Source: Mitsuaria chitosanitabida ATCC BAA-476 = NBRC 102408 (lineage in GTDB: Bacteria > Pseudomonadota > Gammaproteobacteria > Burkholderiales > Burkholderiaceae_C). From it: DNA of 64,000 nucleotides. Below, piece by piece: positions 1-8,026 of this stretch. Position 1 is the stretch's first letter; every line of letters begins with the position of its first letter. A program made the translations under genes and the position numbers. The stretch is from assembly GCF_001598255.1 (NCBI RefSeq), contig NZ_BCYP01000004.1:62001-126000 (forward strand), written 5' to 3'. The notes under the pieces were generated by a model that worked only from the letters and a program-made list of their open reading frames with translations, did no database searches and was not told where the DNA came from.

Positions 1-817
1 GCTCGCCCTGGCGCTGCTGCGTGACGCCGAACCAGTCGCGCAGCTCGATCTCGCCCTCGGTGGCGCGCCACAGCATGCGGTTGTCGTCGGCGCGCTCGCC
101 GCCCAGGCCGGCGCTGATGCGCACCGGCACGCCGGCGGCGACCAGTTCAGCCTCCACCGACAGCTCCGAGCCGACGCCGTCATCGGGATACACGACGCGG
201 CTGCTGACCACGTCGGCGGTGCCCAGCACGCGCTGCAGCACGAAGATGAAATGGGACAGCACCTCGCGGGTGAAACCGCCCTCGGCGCGCTGCGACAGCC
301 AGGCGCCGGCGTTGGCCTGCCAGGGGCGCGGCCAGGTGGCGAAGCGCAGGTCGATGCGCACGTCCCGCAGCGCGCCCAGCGGGCGGCGCGAGGCCGCGCC
401 GAAGGCCAGCTGCAGCGAGGCCAGCCCCATCGACGAGGCCAGCGAGTAGTTGACCGCCGCCCGGCGGCGCTCGCGCTCGATGCGGGCGATGCAGTCGTGG
501 GCGGCGTCGAAGTCGGTGGTCAGCGGCTTCTCGCACAGCACGGCCAGGCCGGCGTCGAAGGCGCGCTCCGTCAGCGTGATGTGGGGGCCGGGGGGCGTGG
601 CGATGTAGACGCCGTGCAGGCCGGGCTCGCGCAGCAGCGCCTCGGCCCCGGTGGCCGCGCGCAGCAGCGGGTAATGCGACAGCGCCTGGGCCAGCACCTC
701 GGGGTTCTCGTCCCACACGCGGGTCACGCGCAGCCGCGCATGGCCAGCCAGGCGCGCCAGCATGCGCTGCCCCATCACGCCCAGACCGATCACTCCAATG
801 CTCAACACGCCCGGCAC
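1..817 (-). CDS. Gfo/Idh/MocA-family NAD(P)-dependent oxidoreductase (3' end cut by window)
   Basis: About 272 residues are visible and the C-terminus lies beyond base 1. The protein opens with a Rossmann dinucleotide-binding motif GVIGLGVMG (residues 8-16). It carries the family signature CEKPL near residue 95, whose Lys normally sits in the active site. The chosen start is GTG at 817, preceded by GAGGAG seven bases upstream; the reading frame has no better ATG. Enzymes of this family oxidise or reduce sugars, inositols or related polyols, and the substrate cannot be told from sequence. It is transcribed away from the neighbouring exporter, with a palindromic shared control region between them. 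Confidence 0.85.
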   Translation of the reverse strand, partial: MPGVLSIGVIGLGVMGQRMLARLAGHARLRVTRVWDENPEVLAQALSHYPLLRAATGAEALLREPGLHGVYIATPPGPHITLTERAFDAGLAVLCEKPLTTDFDAAHDCIARIERERRRAAVNYSLASSMGLASLQLAFGAASRRPLGALRDVRIDLRFATWPRPWQANAGAWLSQRAEGGFTREVLSHFIFVLQRVLGTADVVSSRVVYPDDGVGSELSVEAELVAAGVPVRISAGLGGERADDNRMLWRATEGEIELRDWFGVTQQRQGE

Positions 818-840
818 GCCGTTGCTCCTCGCCCGCAAAA

Positions 841-878
841 AGGTCGCAGTGTAGGGGCCCCCGCTACACTGCCGACCT
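841..878. promoter_or_regulatory. Palindromic divergent promoter/operator region
   Basis: An inverted repeat has arms of 14-15 bases (GCAGTGTAG at 846-854 and CTACACTGC at 864-872, extended by AGGTC and GACCT outside). The arms contain a TACACT hexamer in each direction (865-870 on plus, 848-853 on minus), suitable as back-to-back -10 boxes for the exporter and the oxidoreductase. I see no convincing -35 boxes. It could equally be an operator or a transcript hairpin. Confidence 0.4.
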
Positions 879-962
879 CCGACTCCCGGCAATGCCGGTG
901 CCGGGGCGACCCTCGCACGCAATCCCGCGCATGCCTTCCCCACGCACCGGACTTCCGCCCGC

Positions 963-2180
963 ATGAATCCCGAAGCCAGCCAACTCTGGCGCGCGCCGCG
1001 CTGGGCCCTCGCCATCCTGCTGGCCGCCCTGGCCACGGTGGGGCCGTTCTCCATCGACACCTACATCCCGGCCTTCGCCGGCATCGCCAAGGCGCTGGAC
1101 GCCACGCCGGTGCAGATGCAGCAGACGCTGTCGGGCTACCTGTTCGGCTTCGCGGTGATGAACCTCTTCCACGGCGCGCTCTCGGACAGCTTCGGCCGGC
1201 GTCCGGTGGTGCTGTGGGGCATGGCCGTGTTCGCGCTCTCGTCGATGGGCTGCGCGCTGGCGGGCAGCATTGGTCAGCTGGTGTTCTGGCGCACGGTGCA
1301 GGGCCTGTCGGCCGGCGCCGGGGTGGTGGTCTCGCGCGCCATCATCCGCGACATGTTCCCGCCCTCCGAGGCGCAGCGGGTGATGTCGCAGGTCACGATC
1401 TTCTTCGGCCTGGCCCCGGCCATCGCGCCGATGATCGGCGGCTTCCTCTACGTGCACGCGGACTGGCACGCGATCTTCTGGTTCCTGGTGCTGGTGGGCG
1501 CGCTGCTGTTCCTCATGACCTGGCGGCTGATGCCGGAGACCCTGCACAAGGACCACAAGCAGCCCTTCCAGGTGGGCTCGCTGATGCGCGGCTACGGCAG
1601 CCTGGTGGGCAGCCGGCGCTTCCTGCTGCTGGCGCTGGCCAGCGGCATCCCGTTCAACGGCATGTTCCTGTACGTGCTCTCGGCCCCGGTCTTCCTGGGC
1701 GAGCACCTGGGCCTGGCCCCCACGCAGTTCTTCTGGTTCTTCCTGTTCAGCATCGGCGGGATCATGGGCGGCGCCTTCCTGAGCGGTCGCCTGGCCGGGA
1801 AGATCACGCCGCGCAAGCAGATCCGTCGCGGCTTCCTGATCATGGGCTTCACGTCCATCGCCAACATCGTCTGCAACCTGACCCTGCCGCACAGCCCGGT
1901 CTGGGCCTTCCCGCTGATCAGCAGCTTCGCCTTCGGGTGGGCGCTGATGGTGCCGGTGGTGACGCTGCTGGTGCTGGACCAGGCGCCGGACCGCCGCGGC
2001 ATGGCCTCGTCGCTGCAGGCCTGCATCGGCAGCGCGGCCAACGGCGTCGTGGCCGGCGTGCTGGTGCCGCTGGTGATGCACTCGATGCTGACGCTGGCCA
2101 TTGCCTCGGCCGCGATGATGTGCATCGGCCTGATCTCCTGGACCTGGGTCAAGCACGAGATCCCCGCCCCGACGAACTGA
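963..2180 (+). CDS. Bcr/CflA-type MFS drug exporter
   Basis: A 405-residue inner-membrane protein with about twelve hydrophobic helices, the usual length for the Bcr/CflA subfamily of drug/proton antiporters. The subfamily hallmark GPFSIDTYIPAF is at residues 27-38, with the membrane-embedded Asp in helix 1. MFS motif A (GALSDSFGRRP) follows helix 2 at about 71-81. The family exports chloramphenicol-type drugs, bicyclomycin or small peptides; the actual substrate is unknown here. The ATG at 963 has no clear ribosome-binding site, but the N-terminus aligns with the expected cytoplasmic leader before helix 1. Confidence 0.9.
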   Translation: MNPEASQLWRAPRWALAILLAALATVGPFSIDTYIPAFAGIAKALDATPVQMQQTLSGYLFGFAVMNLFHGALSDSFGRRPVVLWGMAVFALSSMGCALAGSIGQLVFWRTVQGLSAGAGVVVSRAIIRDMFPPSEAQRVMSQVTIFFGLAPAIAPMIGGFLYVHADWHAIFWFLVLVGALLFLMTWRLMPETLHKDHKQPFQVGSLMRGYGSLVGSRRFLLLALASGIPFNGMFLYVLSAPVFLGEHLGLAPTQFFWFFLFSIGGIMGGAFLSGRLAGKITPRKQIRRGFLIMGFTSIANIVCNLTLPHSPVWAFPLISSFAFGWALMVPVVTLLVLDQAPDRRGMASSLQACIGSAANGVVAGVLVPLVMHSMLTLAIASAAMMCIGLISWTWVKHEIPAPTN

Positions 2181-2323
2181 GCCTTCGCTCGCCGAGGCCC
2201 GGGCGATCGGGGCGTGACGTCCGCCCGCTCCCGAGGCTGCCCGGGTGGCCGGCCGGGGCCTCGACCTCAAGAAGCGCGGCCAGGCTCCGAAATCAAGGGC
2301 AGCGTTTTCAACCGAGCTCGTCC

Positions 2324-3286
2324 ATGTCCCACCGCCTCGGCCCGGCCCGCCTGCTGTCGGCCGCCCTGATCCTGTCCCTGCTGAGCGCGGCCCAGGCCGC
2401 CTCGGCCGCCGACGCGCCGCCCGCGAAGGCCGAGGAAGCCTCGACCGAGCAACTGCGCGACCGCCTGGCCGAGCGTCTCAAGGACGATGCGGGCTCGCTG
2501 AAGCTGAACGCGAAGAAGGCGCCTGCCGACATCAAGACCAGCAACCCCGTCGATCTTCGCGCCCGCAAGGCCGCGGCCAAGGCGGGGATGGCCGCCTCGG
2601 CGCCGAGGTCCTCCATCCCGTGGGGGTACACGGGGGAGGGCGCGCCGGACCGGTGGGGCCAGTTGCAGCCCGAGTTCCGCCAGTGCGCGATCGGCACCCG
2701 GCAGAGCCCCATCGACCTGCGCGACACCATCAAGGTCGACCAGGAGAAGATCCAGTTCGACTACAAGCCGAGCAACTTCTCGGTCGTCGACAACGGGCAC
2801 ACCATCCAGGTGAACGTCGCGCCGGGCAACTCGATCCAGATCATGGGCCGCCGCTACGAGCTGGTGCAGTTCCACTTCCACCGGCCCAGCGAGGAACGCA
2901 TCAACGGCCGCCAGTTCGACATGTCCGTCCACCTGGTTCACCAGGACGCGGAGGGGCGGCTCGCCACCATCGCGGTGCTGCTGGAGCGAGGCCAGGACCA
3001 GCCGCTGGTCCAGACGGTCTGGAACTACCTGCCGCTGGAACGCGGCGACGCCTACGAGGCGCCGGTCCCGATCGACCTCGGCAACCTGTTGCCCAAGGAG
3101 CGGGGCTACTTCTCCTACATGGGCTCGATGACCACGCCGCCGTGCAGCGAGGGCGTGCTGTGGCTGGTCTTCCGCCAGCCGGTGCCGGTGTCCTCGCAGC
3201 AGATCACGGTGTTCTCGCGGCTCTACCCGATGAACGCCCGCCCCTTGCAGGCGCAGACGGGCCGCCTGATCAAGGAATCATTCTGA
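2324..3286 (+). CDS. Alpha-class carbonic anhydrase, periplasmic
   Basis: A 320-residue precursor that reversibly hydrates CO2 to bicarbonate. A signal peptide covers about residues 1-28. An Ala/Lys-rich charged linker of about 70 residues comes before the catalytic domain, which starts near residue 98. Zinc ligands are visible as H184 and H186 (FHFH) and H203 (HLVH). QSPIDL (127-132) and TTPPCSE (270-276) are family signatures. C121 and C274 match the disulfide pair of secreted bacterial enzymes. The frame is open far upstream, but that part is antisense to other genes, so ATG 2324 is the start. A strong terminator follows. Confidence 0.93.
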   Translation: MSHRLGPARLLSAALILSLLSAAQAASAADAPPAKAEEASTEQLRDRLAERLKDDAGSLKLNAKKAPADIKTSNPVDLRARKAAAKAGMAASAPRSSIPWGYTGEGAPDRWGQLQPEFRQCAIGTRQSPIDLRDTIKVDQEKIQFDYKPSNFSVVDNGHTIQVNVAPGNSIQIMGRRYELVQFHFHRPSEERINGRQFDMSVHLVHQDAEGRLATIAVLLERGQDQPLVQTVWNYLPLERGDAYEAPVPIDLGNLLPKERGYFSYMGSMTTPPCSEGVLWLVFRQPVPVSSQQITVFSRLYPMNARPLQAQTGRLIKESF

Positions 3287-3350
3287 GCGGCGACGGCCCG
3301 CGGCGCAGGCACTACGCCACGATCCTGCCGGCGCACTGAATCCCCACCAT

Positions 3351-3388
3351 GACGCCCCCGTGACGATCGTCACGGGGGCGTCGTTCTT
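3351..3388 (+). terminator. Terminator, perfect 32-bp palindrome
   Basis: Bases 3351-3382 form an uninterrupted perfect palindrome (GACGCCCCCGTGACG and its complement around a central AT), followed by GTTCTTCT. It lies 64 bases after the carbonic anhydrase stop codon. Confidence 0.75.
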
Positions 3389-3522
3389 CTGCGGGGAAAC
3401 CCTCGGATCAGCACGGCGCTACGCGCACAATTCGCGCGCCGCGTCCCGGGCTTGAGTTCGATCAAGCCCTGATCGTCTTGCTCCTTGACGGCCGCGGCGT
3501 CTCCCTTCCAGGAATCTCCGCC

Positions 3523-5346
3523 GTGTTGAAGACCATCAAGTCGCGCCTCATCGCCATCAGCATCCTCATCGTGGTGGGGGCCGTGGCGCTCGCCACCTTC
3601 GCCAGCTACTGGGCGGTCCGGGACCATGCCCACCGCCAGGTGCAGGCGCAACTGAACGACCTGGCCGCGGCCCATGCCGGCGGCATCGCCGCCTGGGTGC
3701 GGACGCAGAAGGACGTGGTCGCCGCGATGGCGCCGTCCGCGCTGCTCGAGGACCCGCGCCCCGCGCTGGCCCAGGCGCAGCAGTCGGGCCGCCTGGACCT
3801 GGCCTACGTGGGCTCGGCCGACAAGCGGATGATCTCCATCCCCGATCGCCAGCGCCCGTCGGACTACGACCCGACCGGCCGCGGCTGGTTCAAGGCCGCT
3901 TCCGGCAGCGACCAGCCGATCATCACCGCGCCCTATGTCGCGGCCTCCAGCAAGAAGCTGGTCGTGACCTTCGCCAGCGCCGTGCGCGCGGGTGGCCAGG
4001 TCAAGGCGGTCACCGGCACCGACGTGCCGCTGGACGACATCGTCGCCACGATGAAGGCCATCAAGCCGACCGAGCACGGCTTCGCCATGCTGTTGGACAA
4101 GGACGGCAAGGTCATCGCCCATCCGGACGCGGCGCTGACGCTCAAACCGGTCAAGGACCTGTCGGCGGCGCTGGACGGCGCGCTGATCTCGGCCGCCCAC
4201 GGCAATGACCTGACCCCCGCCGACATCGGCGACGACCGCTTCTTCCTGAAGGCCGTAGACGTGCCGGGCACCGACTGGGTGCTGGTCGTCGCCGCCGAGC
4301 GCAACGAGGCGCTGGCTGCGCTCTCCAGCGTGCTGCGCAACGCTGGCGTGACGATGGTGCTGGTGACGGTGGTGGCGGCGCTGATCGCCGCCGCCGCGGT
4401 GGGCGCGCTGCTGCGCGGCCTGGCCGGCATCAAGCGCGCGATGAACGACATCGGCGCCGGCGCGGGCGACCTCAGCCAGCGCCTGGAGGTGCGTGGCGAG
4501 GACGAGCTGGCCGAGATCTCGAGCGGCTTCAACGCCTTCGTCCACAAGATCGAGCAGGTGATGCTGCAGGTCCGCGAGACCAGCCAGTCCATCGCGGTGG
4601 CCTCGCGCCAGATCGCGGCCGGCAACCAGGACCTGAGCCAGCGCACCGAGGAGACGGCCAGCAACCTGCAGGAGACGGCCAGCTCGATGGAGGAGCTCAA
4701 CAGCACGGTGGCCAACAGCGCCGCCAACGCCGACCAGGCGCGCCAGCTGGCCGACAGCGCCAGCCGCGTGGCCGGGCAGGGCGGCGCGGCGATGGGCCAG
4801 GTGGTGTCGACCATGCAGGACATCAGCGCCAGTTCGCGCCAGATCGGCGACATCATCGGCGTGATCGACGGCATTGCCTTCCAGACCAACATCCTGGCGC
4901 TGAACGCGGCCGTCGAGGCGGCGCGCGCGGGCGAGCAGGGCCGCGGTTTCGCGGTGGTGGCGGGCGAGGTGCGGGCGCTGGCGCAGCGCTCGGCTGGCGC
5001 GGCCAAGGAGATCAAGACCCTGATCACCGCCAGCGTCGAGCGTGTCGAGACCGGCACCCGTCAGGTGGCCGCCGCCGGCGACACGATGAACGAGGTCGTG
5101 GGCAGCGTGCAGCGCGTGGCGCAGATGATCGGCGAGATCAGCAACACCGCCCAGGAGCAGAGCCACGGCATCGGCCAGGTCAACGTCGCGGTCGCGCAGT
5201 TGGACCAGGTCACGCAGCAGAACGCCTCGCTGGTCGAGGAATCGGCCGCCGCGGCCGAGAGCCTCAAGGATCAGGCGCAGAAGCTGGCCGAGGTGGTCGG
5301 CACCTTCCGCCTGAGCGGCGGTCAGGGACATCCGGTCAAGCTCTGA
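3523..5346 (+). CDS. Methyl-accepting chemotaxis protein with Cache sensor
   Basis: A 607-residue chemoreceptor. TM1 is at about residues 6-28, then a periplasmic dCache-like sensor domain (about 40-265), TM2 (about 272-298), HAMP, and the long cytoplasmic signalling coiled coil. The highly conserved hairpin tip is present ([20 protein letters not shown], encoded at about 4872-4931). It should control a CheA/CheW kinase complex. There is no C-terminal NWETF-type CheR/CheB tether. GTG at 3523 is preferred because AGGAA (3510-3514) lies eight bases ahead; an upstream TTG (3478) would add an unlikely extension. The ligand is unknown, and no other chemotaxis gene is nearby. Confidence 0.92.
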   Translation: MLKTIKSRLIAISILIVVGAVALATFASYWAVRDHAHRQVQAQLNDLAAAHAGGIAAWVRTQKDVVAAMAPSALLEDPRPALAQAQQSGRLDLAYVGSADKRMISIPDRQRPSDYDPTGRGWFKAASGSDQPIITAPYVAASSKKLVVTFASAVRAGGQVKAVTGTDVPLDDIVATMKAIKPTEHGFAMLLDKDGKVIAHPDAALTLKPVKDLSAALDGALISAAHGNDLTPADIGDDRFFLKAVDVPGTDWVLVVAAERNEALAALSSVLRNAGVTMVLVTVVAALIAAAAVGALLRGLAGIKRAMNDIGAGAGDLSQRLEVRGEDELAEISSGFNAFVHKIEQVMLQVRETSQSIAVASRQIAAGNQDLSQRTEETASNLQETASSMEELNSTVANSAANADQARQLADSASRVAGQGGAAMGQVVSTMQDISASSRQIGDIIGVIDGIAFQTNILALNAAVEAARAGEQGRGFAVVAGEVRALAQRSAGAAKEIKTLITASVERVETGTRQVAAAGDTMNEVVGSVQRVAQMIGEISNTAQEQSHGIGQVNVAVAQLDQVTQQNASLVEESAAAAESLKDQAQKLAEVVGTFRLSGGQGHPVKL

Positions 5347-5420
5347 GCTGCCACGAGCCTCTCCGCTGTCCCTCTCCCGCACCGCGGACGAGGGGCCCAT
5401 TGGGCTCGCTGACTTCGACG

Positions 5421-5466
5421 GCCCTCACCCCAAACCCCTCTCCCACTCCGTGGGCGAGGGGCTTCT
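5421..5466. repeat. Dispersed REP-like hairpin repeat, copy A (inverted)
   Basis: Contains CCCTCACCCC followed by CCCCTCTCCC, a short loop and a GCGAGGGG arm. Read on the minus strand it matches copies at 5546-5587 and 49052-49090: a C-rich/G-rich hairpin with a GGGGTGAGGG tail. A partial relative without the tail lies at 5370-5396. Confidence 0.7.
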
Positions 5467-5475
5467 GGCGCCGAG

Positions 5476-5508
5476 CGCGGGTCGCGGGTCGCGGGTCGAG
5501 GGTCGCGG
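5476..5508. repeat. Short tandem repeat of GGGTCGC
   Basis: Four adjacent near-identical seven-base units (GGGTCGC, GGGTCGC, GGGTCGA, GGGTCGC) lie in the non-coding gap between the convergent chemoreceptor and tetR genes. Confidence 0.6.
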
Positions 5509-5545
5509 AGGCTCGCATCAATCGAACATCCTGAGCGATGGAACG

Positions 5546-5587
5546 CCCCCTCTCCCGCTGCGCGGGAGAGGGCTGGGGTGAGGGCCG
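5546..5587. repeat. Dispersed REP-like hairpin repeat, copy B
   Basis: CCCTCTCCCGC, a short loop, GCGGGAGAGGG, then GGGGTGAGGG. It is nearly identical to copy C at 49052-49090. It lies in the convergent gap downstream of both the chemoreceptor and the tetR gene and may also act as a terminator or mRNA-stabilising hairpin. Confidence 0.75.
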
Positions 5588-5639
5588 TCGCAGGCCAGAG
5601 CGTGCCTGCCCCCGCTCGCGGGCAAGGGGGGGGCCGCGC

Positions 5640-6326
5640 TCAGTCCGCCGCGTGGAACGCGAGGAACATGTCCGCCGCCGACTCGGCGACCTGACGCTGC
5701 TGGGCCTTGTCCAGCGGCGGCTGGCCCATGGTGATCTGCGGCCAGAACGAGAAGCCCTTCACCAGCGCCTGCAGCTGCGCCGCGGCGAACGCGGGATCGC
5801 TCGTCTTGAGCCGGCCGTCGGCCATCGCCGCGCGGATCCAGACCGTCAGCCCTTCCTCACGTCCGCCCAGCCGGCACAGCATGTCCCGAGCCCGCTGCGG
5901 CGCATGGATGGCCTCCGCGATCAGCACCCGCGCCAGATCCAGGAACTGCGGATCGTCGGACATCGCGAGCTTCTGCGCGATCAGCATCAGCAGCTGCTCG
6001 CGCAGCGGGAGGTCGCTCCGATAGGGCAGCTTGACCTGGGCTTCGGTGGCGGCCCAGAGCCGCTCCAGGATCGCGTCGAACAGCGCGTCCTTGCCGGGGA
6101 AATGGTTGTAGACGGTGCGCTTGGACACCTGCGCCCGGGCCGCGATGCGGTCCATGTTGGCGACCTCGAAGCCATGCTCGCGGAACTCGGCGATGGCGGC
6201 GTCGACGATGGCCTGGCGCTTGCGGTCGGTCAGGCGCGTGGGGGCGTCGGCGCTCGACGTGTCCAGCGCCGGATCGTCGAGGGACGGGGAGGGCGCCGGA
6301 GCGGTGGCGGAGGCGTCGGAAGTCAT
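5640..6326 (-). CDS. TetR-family transcriptional repressor
   Basis: A 228-residue regulator. A disordered N-terminal tail of about 32 residues is followed by the TetR helix-turn-helix (about residues 35-80, including VSKRTVYNHFPGKDALF). An all-helical ligand-binding and dimerisation domain comes next, ending in a conserved AefR-like C-terminal region. It is divergent from the membrane hydrolase at 6437, whose promoter carries a perfect palindrome at +1; repression of that gene and self-control are the natural inference. TAACAT (minus strand, 6335-6340) sits eight bases before the ATG, so its message may be leaderless. The inducer is unknown. Confidence 0.88.
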   Translation of the reverse strand: MTSDASATAPAPSPSLDDPALDTSSADAPTRLTDRKRQAIVDAAIAEFREHGFEVANMDRIAARAQVSKRTVYNHFPGKDALFDAILERLWAATEAQVKLPYRSDLPLREQLLMLIAQKLAMSDDPQFLDLARVLIAEAIHAPQRARDMLCRLGGREEGLTVWIRAAMADGRLKTSDPAFAAAQLQALVKGFSFWPQITMGQPPLDKAQQRQVAESAADMFLAFHAAD

Positions 6327-6350
6327 GGGCGACGATGTTACACCGGGGAG

Positions 6351-6379
6351 TTTACTTTTTCGATCCGGATGTCTACACT
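6351..6379 (+). promoter_or_regulatory. Sigma-70 promoter of the MBL-fold hydrolase gene
   Basis: TTTACT (6351-6356) and TACACT (6374-6379) are separated by 17 bases. The predicted start point at about 6386-6390 falls on the palindrome 6389-6403. Confidence 0.65.
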
Positions 6380-6388
6380 CCGCCGAAA

Positions 6389-6403
6389 ACTACACTGTGT
6401 AGT
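6389..6403. promoter_or_regulatory. Probable TetR operator
   Basis: ACTACAC-T-GTGTAGT is a perfect 15-base dyad centred just downstream of the -10 box of the hydrolase promoter, in the tetR/hydrolase divergent gap. Size, symmetry and position fit a TetR-dimer site that blocks initiation. Confidence 0.7.
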
Positions 6404-6436
6404 GCAAGTTTTCAGCTTCCGCCCGACGGATCCCCG

Positions 6437-7672
6437 ATGACCCCGACCCGCCATCGCTCCGCCCTCCACCCGCTGCTGCTGACGACGCTGATCGGCGTCG
6501 CGGCCGTCCTGATCCTGGGAGTTCTCGCCATGACCGCTTCCCGCGCCCTGTCCTCGCCGGCCCACCAGGCGACTGTTTCCGCCACCGATGCGGCCGTCGC
6601 CGCGGCCGATGCCGGCGCCCAGCCCAGCGTCGAGCAATCGCCGCAATGGCACGACGGCAAGTTCCACAACCCGGCGGTGGAGCCCTCGCAGGGCTTCTGG
6701 AAGACGATGGGCCTGATGTGGGACTTCATGTTCAACAAGCCCAAGGGCACCGTGCCCAATCAGCCCATCGAGGTCCGCGCCCTGACGCGCGACCAGCTGC
6801 TCGCGGCGCCGGACCGGACGCTGTTCCGGCTGGGCCACTCGACGGTGCTGCTCAAGCTGCGCGGACGCTTCTGGCTGACGGATCCGGTGTTCTCCGAACG
6901 AGCGTCCCCCTTCAGCTTCATGGGCCCCAAGCGCTTCCATGCGCCCCCGATCGCCCTGGATGAACTGCCCGAGATCGAGGCGGTGATCCTGTCCCACGAC
7001 CATTACGACCACCTGGACCACGACACCGTGCTGGCGCTGGCGCCCAAGGTGCGGCACTTCGTGACTCCGCTGGGCGTGGGGCAGCGCTTGATCGACTGGG
7101 GCGTGCCGGCGGCCAAGGTGCGCCAGTTCGATTGGTGGCAGGGCACGACCCTCGCCGGCCTGCAACTGACCGCGACGCCGGCGCAGCACTTCTCCGGCCG
7201 CGGCCTGAGCGACCGCAACACCACGCTGTGGGCCTCGTGGGTGATCGTCGACGACGACCTGCGGATCTTCTTCAGCGGCGACACCGGCTACTTCGACGGC
7301 TTCAAGACCATCGGCGAGCGCCTCGGCCCCTTCGACCTGACGTTGATGGAGACGGGCGCCTACGACCCGCGCTGGCCCTATGTCCACATGCAGCCGGAGC
7401 AGACCATGCAGGCGCACATCGACCTGAAGGGCCAGCGGCTGCTGCCGATCCACAACGGCACCTTCGACCTGGCGATGCACCGCTGGCAGGACCCGTTCGA
7501 ACGCATCACCGCGCTGGCGAGGCTGCGCAACGTGGACCTGGTGACGCCAGTGATCGGCGCGCCGCTGTCGATCGAGCAACCCGGCGCGACGCCGCAGTGG
7601 TGGCAGGGCGAGGCAGCCCCGTCGCCGACCCCGGTGCCCGAGGGCGTGGCCCGGCCGGCGTCCGCGAACTGA
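6437..7672 (+). CDS. Metallo-beta-lactamase-fold hydrolase, membrane-anchored (RomA/NAPE-PLD-like)
   Basis: A 411-residue protein with one N-terminal hydrophobic segment (about residues 15-38) that should anchor or export it. The metallo-hydrolase signature H187-D-H189-Y-D-H192 is clear, as is the later SGDTGYFDGF metal-ligand segment. The order of motifs resembles the RomA/UlaG/NAPE-phospholipase-D-like branch rather than true beta-lactamases, so a phosphodiester or lactone substrate is possible but unproven. ATG 6437 is chosen because the promoter and operator lie upstream of it inside the longer open frame. It is controlled by the divergent TetR gene and ends in a terminator. Confidence 0.85.
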   Translation: MTPTRHRSALHPLLLTTLIGVAAVLILGVLAMTASRALSSPAHQATVSATDAAVAAADAGAQPSVEQSPQWHDGKFHNPAVEPSQGFWKTMGLMWDFMFNKPKGTVPNQPIEVRALTRDQLLAAPDRTLFRLGHSTVLLKLRGRFWLTDPVFSERASPFSFMGPKRFHAPPIALDELPEIEAVILSHDHYDHLDHDTVLALAPKVRHFVTPLGVGQRLIDWGVPAAKVRQFDWWQGTTLAGLQLTATPAQHFSGRGLSDRNTTLWASWVIVDDDLRIFFSGDTGYFDGFKTIGERLGPFDLTLMETGAYDPRWPYVHMQPEQTMQAHIDLKGQRLLPIHNGTFDLAMHRWQDPFERITALARLRNVDLVTPVIGAPLSIEQPGATPQWWQGEAAPSPTPVPEGVARPASAN

Positions 7673-7718
7673 TCGGCGGCCCCGCCTTCCTCGATCACCC
7701 ACGACCCCTCGCATGCAG

Positions 7719-7750
7719 GCGGCCCGGAGTTCCGGGCCGCTTTTCTTTTG
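7719..7750 (+). terminator. Terminator after MBL-fold hydrolase
   Basis: GCGGCCCGG and CCGGGCCGC form a GC-rich stem with a four-base loop, followed by TTTTCTTTT. Confidence 0.85.
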
Positions 7751-7865
7751 CGCGTCGTCGCCGATACTGGTTGGGCATCCAGTATCGATTCCGCTCAGCG
7801 CGTCCCCGGTTTCCGGTGGGTACAACGCGCCGATTTGTTGATCCATCACTTGCACAGCAGTTCTT

Positions 7866-7893
7866 AAGTCCTTCATTTACAAGGACTTTTATT
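7866..7893 (+). terminator. Terminator-like hairpin upstream of mraZ
   Basis: AAGTCCTT (7866-7873) and AAGGACTT (7881-7888) flank a seven-base loop and are followed by TTATTT. It may back up the previous terminator and isolate the dcw promoter. Confidence 0.45.
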
Positions 7894-7957
7894 TCGCGCA
7901 AATGCTTGAGAATGGCTGCTAAGTAGTTGATTTGATTGGGAAAAACGCCAAATTTCC

Positions 7958-7986
7958 TTGACCGGCCGCGGACCCGCCATTAAAGT
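7958..7986 (+). promoter_or_regulatory. Promoter of the dcw operon (PmraZ)
   Basis: TTGACC (7958-7963) and TAAAGT (7981-7986) are separated by exactly 17 bases. Initiation near 7993 would give a leader of about 34 bases before the mraZ GTG. The MraZ boxes overlap the -10 box and start point. Confidence 0.75.
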
Positions 7987-8019
7987 GGGAGAAAGTGCAA
8001 TTCGGTGGGGCAAAGTGGC
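7985..8019 (+). promoter_or_regulatory. MraZ operator: four direct boxes at 10-bp spacing
   Basis: GTGGG (7985), GTGCA (7995), GTGGG (8005) and GTGGC (8015) start exactly ten bases apart, which puts them on one helix face. MraZ of E. coli and other bacteria binds TGGG-type repeats at this spacing in its own promoter. Two boxes are perfect and two are degenerate. The position implies autorepression of the operon. Confidence 0.8.
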
Positions 8020-8026
8020 GAATGTC

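Larger units (their letters stand above)
7673..8026 (+). other. Intergenic region ahead of the dcw operon
   Basis: 354 bases without a gene, markedly more A/T-rich than the surroundings. It holds, in order, the hydrolase terminator (7719-7750), a hairpin with arms CGATACTGG and CCAGTATCG (7762-7787), a second hairpin with a T-rich tail (7866-7893), the dcw promoter (7958-7986) and the MraZ boxes (7985-8019). Confidence 0.8.

Noticed and set aside
251-2323. A very long plus-strand open frame running into the carbonic anhydrase gene
   Set aside because: Its first two-thirds is antisense to the oxidoreductase and out of frame with the exporter, with Arg/Gly/Ala-rich shadow composition. Only the part from 2324 is a recognisable protein.
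5546-5587. Repeats resembling a CRISPR unit
   Set aside because: Only two adjacent copies, in opposite orientation, with no regular spacers and no cas genes. They fit a REP-like dispersed hairpin.
7762-7787. Hairpin CGATACTGG/CCAGTATCG considered as a riboswitch or terminator
   Set aside because: It has no T tract, lies between a terminator and the dcw promoter, and would not be part of the predicted mraZ leader.
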